A stretch of DNA of 64,000 nucleotides from Nocardioides pini (GCF_026712185.1 NZ_JAPPUX010000001.1:124001-188000); one strand, 5' to 3'; shown: positions 48,664 to 57,552, counted from the first letter of the stretch. Notes: generated by a model from the sequence alone, not told the origin. Program-made: numbers and translations.

Positions 48664-50034
48664 TCAAGACGTGCCGGCGAGCCTCAGCATCAGGTCGCGC
48701 ACGTCCGTGGCGGCCACCGAGCCGGCGATCGCGTCCGGGTCGCTGCACACGAGCATGGGTCCCATCGTCGGGTCCTTCGGGAGCCGGCCGTGCGTGCCGC
48801 GCACCGGGGAGGGGTCGAGCGGCACGACCTTCATCGCGTAGCGCAGTCCCGCCATCTTCCTGGCGAGCGTGAGCCCGGCCTTGAGCTTGACCGCCCGGTC
48901 CTCCGGGTCGAAGAACAGCTCGGCGGGGTCGTAGCCGGGCTTGCGGTGGATCTCCACGCCCCTGGCGAAGTCGGGGGCGCGGGCGTCGTCGAGCCAGTAG
49001 TAGTAGGTGAACCAGGCGGTCTCGTCGGCGACGAGCACCAGGTCCCCGGAGCGCTCGTGGTCGAGGCCGTACGCCGTCTGCGCGGCGCGGTCGAGCACCT
49101 GGTCGACGCCCGGCAGCTCGGCGCACAGCCCGCGGACCGTCTCGAGGTCGGCGGGGTCGTCGACGTAGACGTGTGCGACCTGGTGGTCGGCGACCGCGAA
49201 GGCCCGCGAGGTCCACGGGTCGAGGTACTCCATGCCGTCCTGGGTGTAGACCTCGAGGAGGCCGCTGCGGCGCAGCATCCGGTTGACGTCGACGGGCTGG
49301 TCGGCGTCGGTGATGCCGTACTCCGAGAGCACCAGCGTGGTGACGCCGGTCCGCTCGGCGTCGTCGAGCAGCGGCGCCAGCGCGGCGTCGACCTCGCGCG
49401 CGGCGCGCACGGCCTCGTCCGAGTCGGGACCGAAGCGCTGGAGGTCGTAGTCGAGGTGCGGGACGTAGCAGAGGGTGAGGTCGCTGCGCGGCATCAGCCG
49501 GCGGGTGGCCGCGATGATCCACTGGCTCGAGGCGATCGCGGCGGTCGGGCCCCAGTAGGTGAACAGCGGGAACTCGCCGAGCTCGCCGACCAGCTCGTCG
49601 TGGAGCTCGGGCGGGCGGGTGTAGCAGTCGGGCGCCTTCTTGCCGTCGGCGTAGTAGATCGGCCGCGGCGTGACGGTGTAGTCGGTGGTCGCGCCCATGG
49701 CGTACCACCAGCACACGTTGGCGACGGTGTAGTCGGGCCGCTCGCGCCGGATCGTCTCCCACACCTTCTCGCCGTCGACGAGCTTGTTGTGCTGGCGCCA
49801 CAGGAAGACCTCGCCCAGCTCGCGGAAGTACCAGCCGTTGCCGACGGCGCCGTGACCCGACGGCGGCAGGCCGGTGAGGAACGTCGACTGCACCGAGCAG
49901 GTCACGGCCGGGAGGACCGGCTCGAGGGTCGCCTGCGATCCCGCGTCGGCGAGGCGGCGCAGTCGCGGCATGTGCCGGAGCAGGTCGGGGGTCAGGCCGA
50001 CGAGGTCGACGACGAGCAGCTTGGGGTGGGCCAC
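48664..50034 (-). CDS. alkaline-phosphatase-superfamily phosphodiesterase, EboF-like
   Basis: 456 residues from GTG 50034. Nucleotide pyrophosphatase/phosphodiesterase fold: metal Asp in LLVVDLVGLTPDLL, the nucleophile Thr in PAVTCSVQSTFLTG, and later metal ligands in PHLDYDLQRFG and LSEYGITDAD. No signal peptide. Last gene of the ebo-type run, 40 nt after the EboE-like gene. In described ebo clusters EboF is a phosphohydrolase of this superfamily. Confidence 0.82.
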   Translation of the reverse strand: MAHPKLLVVDLVGLTPDLLRHMPRLRRLADAGSQATLEPVLPAVTCSVQSTFLTGLPPSGHGAVGNGWYFRELGEVFLWRQHNKLVDGEKVWETIRRERPDYTVANVCWWYAMGATTDYTVTPRPIYYADGKKAPDCYTRPPELHDELVGELGEFPLFTYWGPTAAIASSQWIIAATRRLMPRSDLTLCYVPHLDYDLQRFGPDSDEAVRAAREVDAALAPLLDDAERTGVTTLVLSEYGITDADQPVDVNRMLRRSGLLEVYTQDGMEYLDPWTSRAFAVADHQVAHVYVDDPADLETVRGLCAELPGVDQVLDRAAQTAYGLDHERSGDLVLVADETAWFTYYYWLDDARAPDFARGVEIHRKPGYDPAELFFDPEDRAVKLKAGLTLARKMAGLRYAMKVVPLDPSPVRGTHGRLPKDPTMGPMLVCSDPDAIAGSVAATDVRDLMLRLAGTS

Positions 50035-50074
50035 GGTGGCGTCCTGTCTGGGTGTGGGGGAGGGGCGGAGGTCT

Positions 50075-51244
50075 TCAGTCGAGCGGGGTGAGGCCGAGGC
50101 CGACGAGCTCGTCGCGGACCCAGGCGAGCTCGGCGGCGAGGCCGGCGGCCAGGGCGTCGTCGTCGGCCGGGGCGCCGTCGGGGAGCACGGACCAGGTGTA
50201 GGTCTCGACCTCGAGGTGGTCGGTGCGCGCGGTGTCACCACCGAGGAGGGCGGCGAGCGAGGCGCGCAGGTCGTCGCGGCTGTTGCGCAGCGGCGGGGCG
50301 GGGTCGGCGTGGACCGGCACGTGGAAGTGCACCCGCCACGGCGAGCGGTCGTCGAGCGGCCGGCGGCCGTCGAGGGCGTCGGGGAGGTCGTCGCGGGACG
50401 CGAGCCGCTGGCCCACGCGCTGGCGCACCTGGTGCAGGAAGCGGTCCTCGGAGTACGACGTCAGCGCGGCGCGCGCCTCCGGGTCGGCCGGGTCGTCCAC
50501 GACGAGGGCGGCGGCGGGCTGCACCTTGACGACGTCGAGACCGGCGGCGTCGAGCCGGGCGAGGGCGTCGGTCGCGTCCTCGAAGCCGACGGCGAGGTGG
50601 CAGAGGTCGAGGCACACGCCGATCCGCTCGCGGTCGACGGCGTCGAGCCGCTCCACCGCCTCGGCGATGGTCTCGATGACGCAGCCGGGCTCGGGCTCGA
50701 AGGCCACCCGCACGGTGCGGCCGGTCTCGGCCTCGACCTCGGCCAGTCCCTCGGCGAGCGCCTTGAGGTGCAGCTCGGCGTGGGACTGGCGGTCGGCCAG
50801 CCACGGTGCGCGCCAGGCCAGCGGCAGGGTCGAGATGCTGCCCCGGACGGCGTCTGCCGGCATCAGCGCGGCCAGCACGCGCGCCACGTCGAGGGTGTAG
50901 TCGAGGCGCGAGCGCTCGGCCCACGTCGGGTGGTAGACGCGCTTCTTGACGACCTCGTCCTGGAAGGCGGCGTAGGGGAAGGCGTTGAGGGTGACGATCT
51001 CGACGCCGTGCTCGTCGATCGCGTCGCGCAGCCGGCTGACGGCGTCGAGGTCGGAGGCGAGGCGGCGCGCGGCCGCGGCGGGGAGCCACATCCCGAGGCC
51101 GACCCGGTCGGTGCCGAGGTGCTCGCGCAACCGGTCGCCGTACGTGCCGACCTGGGCGACGATCCCGTCGACGTCCTCGGCGGGCAGGACGTTGGTGCCG
51201 TAGCCGAGGTGGACGACGGTGCCGTCGGGGTGCTGCAGCCTCAT
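50075..51244 (-). CDS. eboE: EboE-like TIM-barrel metabolite-traffic protein
   Basis: 389 residues. Xylose-isomerase-like TIM barrel: LGYGTNVLPAEDVDG, IVTLNAFPYAAFQDE, FEPEPGCVIETIAEA and CLDLCHLAVGFED supply acidic and histidine metal ligands. This fits the family annotated 'metabolite traffic protein EboE'. Starts 2 nt after the EboB-like stop. Reaction unknown in any organism; cyanobacterial work ties the ebo genes to moving a pigment precursor to the periplasm. Confidence 0.82.
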   Translation of the reverse strand: MRLQHPDGTVVHLGYGTNVLPAEDVDGIVAQVGTYGDRLREHLGTDRVGLGMWLPAAAARRLASDLDAVSRLRDAIDEHGVEIVTLNAFPYAAFQDEVVKKRVYHPTWAERSRLDYTLDVARVLAALMPADAVRGSISTLPLAWRAPWLADRQSHAELHLKALAEGLAEVEAETGRTVRVAFEPEPGCVIETIAEAVERLDAVDRERIGVCLDLCHLAVGFEDATDALARLDAAGLDVVKVQPAAALVVDDPADPEARAALTSYSEDRFLHQVRQRVGQRLASRDDLPDALDGRRPLDDRSPWRVHFHVPVHADPAPPLRNSRDDLRASLAALLGGDTARTDHLEVETYTWSVLPDGAPADDDALAAGLAAELAWVRDELVGLGLTPLD

Positions 51245-51246
51245 CG

Positions 51247-52125
51247 TCAGTCCCGCGAGCCGCGCAGGATCGAGTTGCCCTCGAAGGTCGCCGACGCGTC
51301 GGCGCCCGTGGCCGCGTCGTCGGCGAGGTCCGGGTCGACCAGCAGCCGGCCGCTCTGCCCGAAGAACTCGACCGGGTTGCGCCAGAGCACGCGGTCGACG
51401 TCGTCGGCGGAGAAGCCCGCCTCGAGCATCGCCGCGCCGGTCTTCGCGGTCTTGAGCGGGTCGCTGCGGCCCCAGTCGGCGGCGGAGTTGACGAGCACCC
51501 GGTCGAGCCCGCGGCGCTGCAGGATGGCCACCATCCGGTGCTCGTCCATCTTGGTGTCGGGGTAGATCGAGAAGCCCATCCAGCACCCGGCCTCGTCGAC
51601 CTGGTCGACGGTGACCTCGTTGAGGTGGTCGACGACGACCATGCCGGGGGCGAGCCCCGACTCGGTGACGAGCTCGAGGGTGCGGCGGGTGCCCTGCTCC
51701 TTGTCGCGGTGGGGCGTGTGGACCATCGCCGGCAGCTCGAACTCCACGGCGAGCTCCAGCTGCCGCACGAACGCCTTCTCCTCCTCGACGGTCATCGAGT
51801 CGAAGCCGACCTCACCCACGGCGACCACCCCGTCCTTGGCGAGGTAGCGCGGGAGCACGTCGAGGACCTCGGCGCACCGCGGGTCGTTGGCCTCCTTGGG
51901 GTTCAACGCGATCGTGCAGTGGTGGGCGATCCCGAACTGAGAGGCACGGAACCGCTCCCAGCCCACGAGGGCGTCGAAGTAGTCGGTGAACGAGCCGACG
52001 CTGGTGCGCGGCTGGCCCAGCCAGAACGCCGGCTCGACGAGCGCGCGGACGCCGGCGGCGTGCATCGCCTCGTAGTCGTCGGTGGTGCGCGACGTCATGT
52101 GGATGTGCGGGTCGAAGATGCGCAT
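51247..52125 (-). CDS. eboB: TatD-like metal hydrolase, EboB-like
   Basis: 292 residues. Metallo-hydrolase motifs: FDPHIHMTSR at the N-terminus, VGEVGFDS, MVHTPHRD, VVVDHLNE and NSAADWG. TatD-family fold, here a variant with HIH at the start. Start ATG shares a base with the EboA-like stop. EboB of described ebo clusters belongs to this family. Confidence 0.85.
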   Translation of the reverse strand: MRIFDPHIHMTSRTTDDYEAMHAAGVRALVEPAFWLGQPRTSVGSFTDYFDALVGWERFRASQFGIAHHCTIALNPKEANDPRCAEVLDVLPRYLAKDGVVAVGEVGFDSMTVEEEKAFVRQLELAVEFELPAMVHTPHRDKEQGTRRTLELVTESGLAPGMVVVDHLNEVTVDQVDEAGCWMGFSIYPDTKMDEHRMVAILQRRGLDRVLVNSAADWGRSDPLKTAKTGAAMLEAGFSADDVDRVLWRNPVEFFGQSGRLLVDPDLADDAATGADASATFEGNSILRGSRD

Positions 52126-52772
52126 CAGGAGTCCTTCGGCTTCTCGGGTGAGGCGGCGCAGGCGTCGAGGACGACCTGCACGTCGGGGGGTACGTCGCGG
52201 CCGGCGGCCTCGCGCTCGCGCCGGTAGCGCTGCACCATCTCGGCCAGCTCGCGGTCGGCGCGGCGCGTGAGCCCGGTGACCGCGGCGACGGGCACGCCGG
52301 TGAAGAGGCACTTGAGGACGCCCTGGCGCCAGGCGTCATCGTCGAGCCGGTCGCTGTGCGGGCCCATGGCGGCCGCGACGAGGCGGGTGTCGTTGGTGCG
52401 CAGCGCGTCGAGCAGGAGGTCGGTCCCGTCCACCTCGTCGGGGGCGCCGGACAGGGCGTGCAGCACCGCGCGCTTCTCGTCGCTGTCGCCGTAGCGGTAG
52501 ACCTCGCGCAGCTCGGCCAGCAGCGGCTCGGGGTCGAGGGAGCGGCCGGCGGTGCGTACGAGGGCGACGCGCACCGCGTCCTCCAGCAGTACGCCGTCGG
52601 CGCCGGCGAGCGGGCCGCGCCCGGTCCTCCGTGCCGCGGCGGGGAAGGCCCGGCCCAGCCGGGTCGGGTCCTCGGCCACCTCGGCCGTGAGCGCGTCGAG
52701 CTGCGCCCGAGAGCGCTCGTCGAGCGCGCCGCGGAGGGTGTCGTCGTCGGCCAGCGGCCGGATCTCGGTCAC
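52125..52772 (-). CDS. eboA: EboA-domain protein
   Basis: 215 residues, GTG start overlapping the upstream stop. All-helical with repeated Leu/Arg patterns resembling HEAT-type repeats (LLAELREVYRYGDSDEKRAV, shown in part). Position between EboC-type and EboB-type genes and size match EboA-domain proteins, which have no known enzymatic motif. Could be a scaffold for the cluster's enzymes (speculation). Confidence 0.72.
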   Translation of the reverse strand: MTEIRPLADDDTLRGALDERSRAQLDALTAEVAEDPTRLGRAFPAAARRTGRGPLAGADGVLLEDAVRVALVRTAGRSLDPEPLLAELREVYRYGDSDEKRAVLHALSGAPDEVDGTDLLLDALRTNDTRLVAAAMGPHSDRLDDDAWRQGVLKCLFTGVPVAAVTGLTRRADRELAEMVQRYRREREAAGRDVPPDVQVVLDACAASPEKPKDS

Positions 52773-53656
52773 GGGGTGGCTCCTTCCGTGTCGGTGTGGA
52801 CCAGGCGGGCAAGGGAGGCACGCAGCGCGCCGATCTGCCGCGCGGCGACCTTGGGCGCCGCGTGGGAGTGGCGGGGGAGCTCGACGCTCGCGAGCCCGGC
52901 GAAGCCCGTGTCGAGCAGCGCGCCCAGGACCGCGTCCAGGTCGAGGGTGCCGGCGCCGAGCTCGAGGTGCTCGTGGACGTCGCGCACCATGTCGTCGACC
53001 TGCACGTTGCCGATGAGCGGGCCGGCCAGGGCGACCGACGCCTTCGGGCTGCGGGGCTCGTTGCACACGAGGTGCCCCAGGTCGAGGGTCAGGCGAAGGT
53101 GGTCGGGCTCGCCTAGCCGGCGGCGCAGCTCGAGGGCCTCGTCGACCGTGTCGACGTGCATGCCGGGCTCGGGCTCGACGCAGACGGTCACGCCGAGCTC
53201 GTGCGCGAGGTCGAGCACCGGGCCGAGGCCGTCGGTGAGCCGGCGCCAGCCGTCCTGGGCACTGGCCCCCTCGGGCAGGACGCCCGACCAGCACGACATC
53301 GCCTCGGCGCCCAGCTCGGCGGCGATGCGCACGGCACGGGTCAGCAGCTCGACCCGCGGGCCGCGGTCGCCGTCGCTGACCAGCGTGGGCTCGTGCTTGT
53401 GCCACGGGTCGAGGACGTAGCGCGAGCCGGTCTCGATCACGACGGCCAGCCCGTGGTCGGCCAGGGACTTCGCGGCGCGTGCGGTCTGGGCGACCGCGTC
53501 GCTGGCGAACGGGTCGAGGTGCGGCTGGTCCAGGGTGAGCGCGACCCCGTCGTAGCCGAGCCCCGCGATCACCGCGCAGGCGTCGGGGAACCGGTGGCCG
53601 GAGAAGCCGTTGCTGCCGTAGCCCAGGCGGAGCCGGCGCTGCTCCGGGGCGCTCAC
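52769..53656 (-). CDS. sugar phosphate isomerase/epimerase-like TIM-barrel protein (ebo-type cluster)
   Basis: 295 residues. AP-endonuclease-2-type TIM barrel: LRLGYGSNGFSGH, VCVEPEPGMH, LTLDLGHLVCNE and VQVDDMVRDVHEHLELG give a plausible metal centre. Both ends overlap neighbours by 4 nt. This is a second TIM barrel in addition to the EboE-like one. Whether it isomerises the cyclitol made by the cluster's cyclase is untested. Confidence 0.78.
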   Translation of the reverse strand: MSAPEQRRLRLGYGSNGFSGHRFPDACAVIAGLGYDGVALTLDQPHLDPFASDAVAQTARAAKSLADHGLAVVIETGSRYVLDPWHKHEPTLVSDGDRGPRVELLTRAVRIAAELGAEAMSCWSGVLPEGASAQDGWRRLTDGLGPVLDLAHELGVTVCVEPEPGMHVDTVDEALELRRRLGEPDHLRLTLDLGHLVCNEPRSPKASVALAGPLIGNVQVDDMVRDVHEHLELGAGTLDLDAVLGALLDTGFAGLASVELPRHSHAAPKVAARQIGALRASLARLVHTDTEGATP

Positions 53657-54516
53657 GTCGGGCTCCAGCGGCGCGAGAGGGCGCGGTAGGCGGGGCCGGC
53701 TCCGACGACGGTCGCCGCGGCAGCCAGCCTGCCGCGGCGCGCGAGCCAGGCACCCTGGAGCAGGGAGAACCCGCCGATCCCGGTGCGGGTGGCGGCGCGT
53801 GCCGCCTCGGCGGTGGGCTGCCGGGCGGCCCGGGCCTGGGCGCGGCCGACCACGACGGCGTACGCCGCCGACAGGCCGACGCCGACCGCGCGGGCGAGGC
53901 GGCCGGCGTGCGGGTCGTGGAACGCCGCGTGGGCGGTGGCGGCCGCGACCGTGACGGTGCCTGCGGTCACCGCGGCGGCGACCTCGGGCCGGGTGCCGTG
54001 CACCTCGCCGCGGCTGAGCCAGGTGAGCCCCGCCGTGTGCGTCGTCATCGCGAGGGCGGGCTGCCAGGCGCTGGTCGGGGAGGCGTGGGCGCCGAGGAGC
54101 ACGTCGAGCCCGCGCGTCGAGGCCATCGCGAGCGGCCCGACGGCGGCGTCCTTCGCGACGGCGTCGTAGGCCACCACCATGAGGGCGAGCGGCGCCGCGA
54201 CGGCGACGGCCGAGCGACCGCCGACCAGGGCGGCCACGCCGAGTCCGGCAGCACCGAGCCCGGCGGCCACGGCGAGGGCGGCGTCGGGGCTGATCCGGCC
54301 CGAGGGGATCGGCCGTTCGGGCCGCTCCTCGGCATCCACGTGGCGGTCGCACCAGTCGTTGAAGGCCATCCCGGACCAGTAGAGGCAGGTGGAGGCGATC
54401 GGCATCGCCCAGCCCCGCCCGGTCGACGCCGCATGGGCGGCGCCGGACCACGCGTCCCCGGGGATGGAGAACGCGGCGGGGGTCCGGGTCAGCTCGACGA
54501 GGTCGGCGACCCTCAC
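53653..54516 (-). CDS. eboC: UbiA-family prenyltransferase, EboC-like
   Basis: 287 residues, GTG start overlapping the cyclase stop. About seven to eight helices. First Asp-rich motif NDWCDRHVDAEERPERP (NDxxDxxxD) binds the prenyl diphosphate; the second (YDAVAKD) is shortened but present. UbiA enzymes attach prenyl chains to polar or aromatic acceptors at the membrane. In ebo clusters EboC has this fold; the nearest naming I know is the SCO3242-type prenyltransferase of actinomycetes. Confidence 0.85.
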   Translation of the reverse strand: MRVADLVELTRTPAAFSIPGDAWSGAAHAASTGRGWAMPIASTCLYWSGMAFNDWCDRHVDAEERPERPIPSGRISPDAALAVAAGLGAAGLGVAALVGGRSAVAVAAPLALMVVAYDAVAKDAAVGPLAMASTRGLDVLLGAHASPTSAWQPALAMTTHTAGLTWLSRGEVHGTRPEVAAAVTAGTVTVAAATAHAAFHDPHAGRLARAVGVGLSAAYAVVVGRAQARAARQPTAEAARAATRTGIGGFSLLQGAWLARRGRLAAAATVVGAGPAYRALSRRWSPT

Positions 54517-55709
54517 GTCGTCACCCGGTCGGCGCACTCCGTCGACCAGGCGAGCAGGGCGTCCCACTGCTGCGCGAGTCGGTGCTCCTGCGAGCCGATC
54601 GGCTGCTTGAAGAAGAACCCGAGGGCGGCCAACGGGCCGGTCTCGCCGACGGCCATCGCCCGCGCGGTGAGGCGGGCGAGGTCGAGCACCAGCGGCGCCG
54701 CGAGGGCCGAGTCGCAGCCCTCCCAGGTGAACTGCATCGTCATCCGGGTGCCGAGGAAGCCGTCGAAGCGGACGTGGTCCCAGGCCGTCTTCCAGTCGCC
54801 GAGGTCCTCGACGTAGTCGATGTGCATCGGGCCGGGCACCGGGTGGCCGAGCATCGACTCCAGCCCCGAGCGCTTGGTGCTGGTCTTGCTCTCCCGCGCG
54901 GCGGGGTCGGACAGGGTGGACCCGTCGCCGCCGCCGAGCAGGTTGATCGAGGTCCACGACCGCACCGCGAGCGAACGGGTCGCGAACATCGGCGCCAGCG
55001 CCGACTTCACCAGGGTCTCGCCCGTCTTGCCGTCGCTGCCGGCGTAGGGGAGTCCACGGTCCGCGGCGAGCTCGACCAGGGCGGGGACGTCGATTCCGGG
55101 GCTCGGGGTGAAGGCGACGTAGCCCGCTCCGGCCAGGACGGCGGCGCAGGCGTAGACCGAGCTCGGCGACAGCGGTGCGCGCCCGGCCGCCCAGGCCGCC
55201 TCGAGGCCGGCCCAGCTGGCGGCATCGGAGCCGGCGTCGTGCGGCGGCTCGGTGCTCGACACGTCGACCACCACCACCCGGTCGACGGCGGAGGCGAACT
55301 CGCGGATGTCGTGGGCGAGCCGTTCCACGTCCGCGCGCTGGTCGGTGGAGTCGCCGTGGCGCACACCCGGGCGCAGCCGGGCCTCGGTCGCCTCCAGCTC
55401 GGCAGCGACCTGGCGCGCGAGGATCCCGGGCACCACGCCGCCCGCCACCAGCCGCTCGGCCTGCTTGACGAGCGGGAGGGTGTCGACGTCGTGGCCGCCC
55501 ACGACGATGTCGGCGTACGCCGGCAGGCCGCGCGCGTCGAGGTCGGGGTGGGCGCAGACGCAGCCGGTCTCGTCGGTCAGGTGGGCGGCGAGCGCGCTCA
55601 GGCCGATCGTCGCGGTGGTCGCGAGGGAGCCGCGGGCGCCGATGAACCAGATGCCGAGAGTGCCGCCTTGACCGTGATCTCCGGTCCGGGGGTTGGGGGA
55701 GGGTGCCAC
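54513..55709 (-). CDS. inositol-3-phosphate-synthase-like cyclase
   Basis: 398 residues from the GTG at 55709, fixed by a near-consensus promoter 6 nt upstream; a GTG six codons earlier lies inside the -10 region. NAD-binding GTLGIWFIGARGSLATT at the N-terminus, and the MIPS active-site segments SDGKTGETLVKSAL, NLLGGGDGSTL, SKTSTKRSG and TWEGCDSALAAPLVL. It should cyclise a hexose phosphate to an inositol-phosphate-like cyclitol. It differs from the usual shorter actinobacterial Ino1 and heads the ebo-type operon. Confidence 0.82.
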   Translation of the reverse strand: MAPSPNPRTGDHGQGGTLGIWFIGARGSLATTATIGLSALAAHLTDETGCVCAHPDLDARGLPAYADIVVGGHDVDTLPLVKQAERLVAGGVVPGILARQVAAELEATEARLRPGVRHGDSTDQRADVERLAHDIREFASAVDRVVVVDVSSTEPPHDAGSDAASWAGLEAAWAAGRAPLSPSSVYACAAVLAGAGYVAFTPSPGIDVPALVELAADRGLPYAGSDGKTGETLVKSALAPMFATRSLAVRSWTSINLLGGGDGSTLSDPAARESKTSTKRSGLESMLGHPVPGPMHIDYVEDLGDWKTAWDHVRFDGFLGTRMTMQFTWEGCDSALAAPLVLDLARLTARAMAVGETGPLAALGFFFKQPIGSQEHRLAQQWDALLAWSTECADRVTT

Positions 55710-55715
55710 CTGTCG

Positions 55716-55744
55716 AAGGTAATGCACGTCACAACCACTTTCAA
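55716..55744 (-). promoter_or_regulatory. promoter of the ebo-type operon
   Basis: Read on the minus strand: TTGAAA (55744-55739), 17-nt spacer, TACCTT (55721-55716), then 6 nt to the GTG start. The best -35/-10 pair in the window and leaderless. Confidence 0.6.
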
Positions 55745-55754
55745 CGGAGGGTCC

Positions 55755-55787
55755 AGCACTTTTGCGCGGCGTTCACTCAAAAGTGCT
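55755..55787. terminator. hairpin containing the stop codon of the cysteine-rich protein gene
   Basis: AGCACTTTTG (55755-55764) and CAAAAGTGCT (55778-55787), perfect 10-bp stem, loop 13 nt. The minus-strand stop (55779-55777) sits at the base of one arm. Separates this gene from the ebo-type operon downstream. Confidence 0.55.
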
Positions 55788-56559
55788 GCGGTGACGCGGG
55801 GTGCAGGGCGAGCGCCGAGCGAGAAACCACGTGGGCCTCGCAGTGCCGCACCAGCTCGGCGTACGCCTGGGCGCCCATCAGCTCGACCAGCTCGGGCTCG
55901 TTCGTGACGTAGAGCGGCTCGGGCGCCACGTGCGCCTCGGTGTTGCCGGAGCAGTACCAGTCGAGGTCGTGCCCACCCGGACCCCAGCCGCGGCGGTCGT
56001 ACTCCCCGATGGAGACCTCCGTGTAGGAGGTGCCGTCCTGCCGCTCGACCTCGCGGAACTGGCGGCGGATCGGCAGCTGCCAGCACACGTCGGGCTTGGT
56101 CTCCAGCGGGTTGCGGCCCTGGCGCAGTGCGAGCCCGTGGAGGGCGCAGCCGGCGCCGACGTGGCCGGCGCTGCTGGTGAAGTCGGTGCGGTTGTGGAAG
56201 ACGCACGCCTGCTGGCCGTCGACCTCGACGACCCGCGTCTTGCGCTCGCCGTCCTCGTCGGTCTCGATCCAGTCGGCCTTGCGGACCCCCCGGCCCGGGT
56301 GGAGCTGCCAGTCGTCCGGGGTGAGCTCGGCGACGAACGCCGCGACCCGCTTCTCGTCGTCCCGGTCGGCGAAGTGCGCGCCCAGGGTGCAGCAGCCCAC
56401 GTCGGGCGCGTCGGCGTAGATGCCCTGGCACCCCTGGCCGAAGATGCAGGTGTAGGCCGACGTCAGCCACGTCAGGTCGCAGCGGAACACCTGGGAGTCG
56501 TCGGCGGGGTCGGCGAACTCGACGAACGCGCGGGGGAAGACCAGGTCGACTTCGGGCAC
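55777..56559 (-). CDS. cysteine-rich protein of unknown function, probable metal or Fe-S binding
   Basis: 260 residues from GTG 56559 (TAGGCT 7 nt upstream). Ten cysteines: 27, 38, 44, 56, 57, 119, 138, 159, 203 and 240. The cluster [14 protein letters not shown]...GQGCQGI...GCC and the spacing recall YkgJ-type zinc/iron-chelating domains, but I cannot name the family firmly. No membrane segment. Divergent from ppx with 46 nt between start codons. Confidence 0.65.
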   Translation of the reverse strand: MPEVDLVFPRAFVEFADPADDSQVFRCDLTWLTSAYTCIFGQGCQGIYADAPDVGCCTLGAHFADRDDEKRVAAFVAELTPDDWQLHPGRGVRKADWIETDEDGERKTRVVEVDGQQACVFHNRTDFTSSAGHVGAGCALHGLALRQGRNPLETKPDVCWQLPIRRQFREVERQDGTSYTEVSIGEYDRRGWGPGGHDLDWYCSGNTEAHVAPEPLYVTNEPELVELMGAQAYAELVRHCEAHVVSRSALALHPASPQHF

Positions 56560-56566
56560 GCACGCC

Positions 56567-56598
56567 AGCCTAGTGGCGACACCCCGGCCTAGTAGCGT
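56567..56598. promoter_or_regulatory. divergent leaderless promoters (cysteine-rich protein / ppx)
   Basis: Minus-strand TAGGCT (56572-56567) is 7 nt before GTG 56559; plus-strand TAGCGT (56593-56598) is 7 nt before ATG 56606. Confidence 0.5.
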
Positions 56599-56605
56599 GG
56601 CAGGC

Positions 56606-57550
56606 ATGCGCCTGGGCGTCCTCGACATCGGATCCAACACCGGCCACCTGCTGGTGGTCGACGCGCACGGCGGAGCCGCCCCGCTCCCGGCGTCCTCGCA
56701 CAAGCAGCCGCTGCGGCTGGCCGAGCACCTCGACGAGGACGGCGCGGTCACCAAGAAGGGCATCAAGGCCCTCACGGACTTCTGCGCCTCCGCGACGCAG
56801 ATCGCCGAGGACAAGGGCTGCGAGGAGATGCTCGGCTTCGCCACCTCCGCCGTGCGCGACTCGGTCAATTCCGACGAGGTCCTCGCCCACGTCGAGAAGC
56901 ACAGCGGCGTGGCGCTCGAGGTGCTGTCGGGGGAGGACGAGGCCCGCCTGACGTTCCTGGCCGTGCGCCGCTGGTTCGGCTGGTCGGCCGGTCGCCTCGC
57001 GGTCTTCGACATCGGCGGCGGGTCGCTGGAGATCGCCGGTGGCACCGACGAGGCCCCCGACGTCGCCTGGTCGCTCCCGCTGGGTGCTGCCCGGATCGCG
57101 CGCGCCTGGTTCGGCGGCGGCCCGCCCTCCGAGGACGACGTGCGCGAGCTGCGCAAGCAGGTGCGCGCCGAGATCGCCCGCGACGCCGGCCACCTGCTGC
57201 GCGGCGGCGTGCCCGACCGGGCGGCCGCGACCTCGAAGACCTTCCGCTCGCTGGCGCGGATCTGCGGCGCGGCGCCGAGCGGCGACGGCCCGCTCGTGCC
57301 GCGGGCGATCGAGCTCGAGACGCTGACGAGCTGGATCCCCAAGCTGATGGACATGTCCGCCGACGAGCTCGCCGAGCTGCCCGGGGTCTCGCCCAGCCGC
57401 ACGCACCAGATCGTGCCCGGGGCGCTCGTCGCCGAGGCCTGCATGGACATCTTCGACCTGACGGAGCTCGAGATCTGCCCGTGGGCGCTGCGCGAGGGCG
57501 TGATCCTCGAGCGGCTCGACCAGATCTCGGTCATCACCCGGGTGCGCTGA
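56606..57550 (+). CDS. ppx: exopolyphosphatase / guanosine pentaphosphatase (Ppx/GppA family)
   Basis: 314 residues, the short actinobacterial form without the C-terminal HD-like domain. Phosphate motifs [15 protein letters not shown] and [11 protein letters not shown]; catalytic Glu region [10 protein letters not shown]. It degrades polyphosphate or pppGpp. Followed 2 nt later by the isomerase gene, the order found at Rv0496 and onward. Confidence 0.92.
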   Translation: MRLGVLDIGSNTGHLLVVDAHGGAAPLPASSHKQPLRLAEHLDEDGAVTKKGIKALTDFCASATQIAEDKGCEEMLGFATSAVRDSVNSDEVLAHVEKHSGVALEVLSGEDEARLTFLAVRRWFGWSAGRLAVFDIGGGSLEIAGGTDEAPDVAWSLPLGAARIARAWFGGGPPSEDDVRELRKQVRAEIARDAGHLLRGGVPDRAAATSKTFRSLARICGAAPSGDGPLVPRAIELETLTSWIPKLMDMSADELAELPGVSPSRTHQIVPGALVAEACMDIFDLTELEICPWALREGVILERLDQISVITRVR

Positions 57551-57552
57551 CC

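Noticed and set aside
47966..49801. A 611-codon minus-strand frame fused to the VOC gene
   Set aside because: The upstream part is the same strand as the EboF-like gene but in another frame and lacks any family motif; the VOC protein begins at about 48604.
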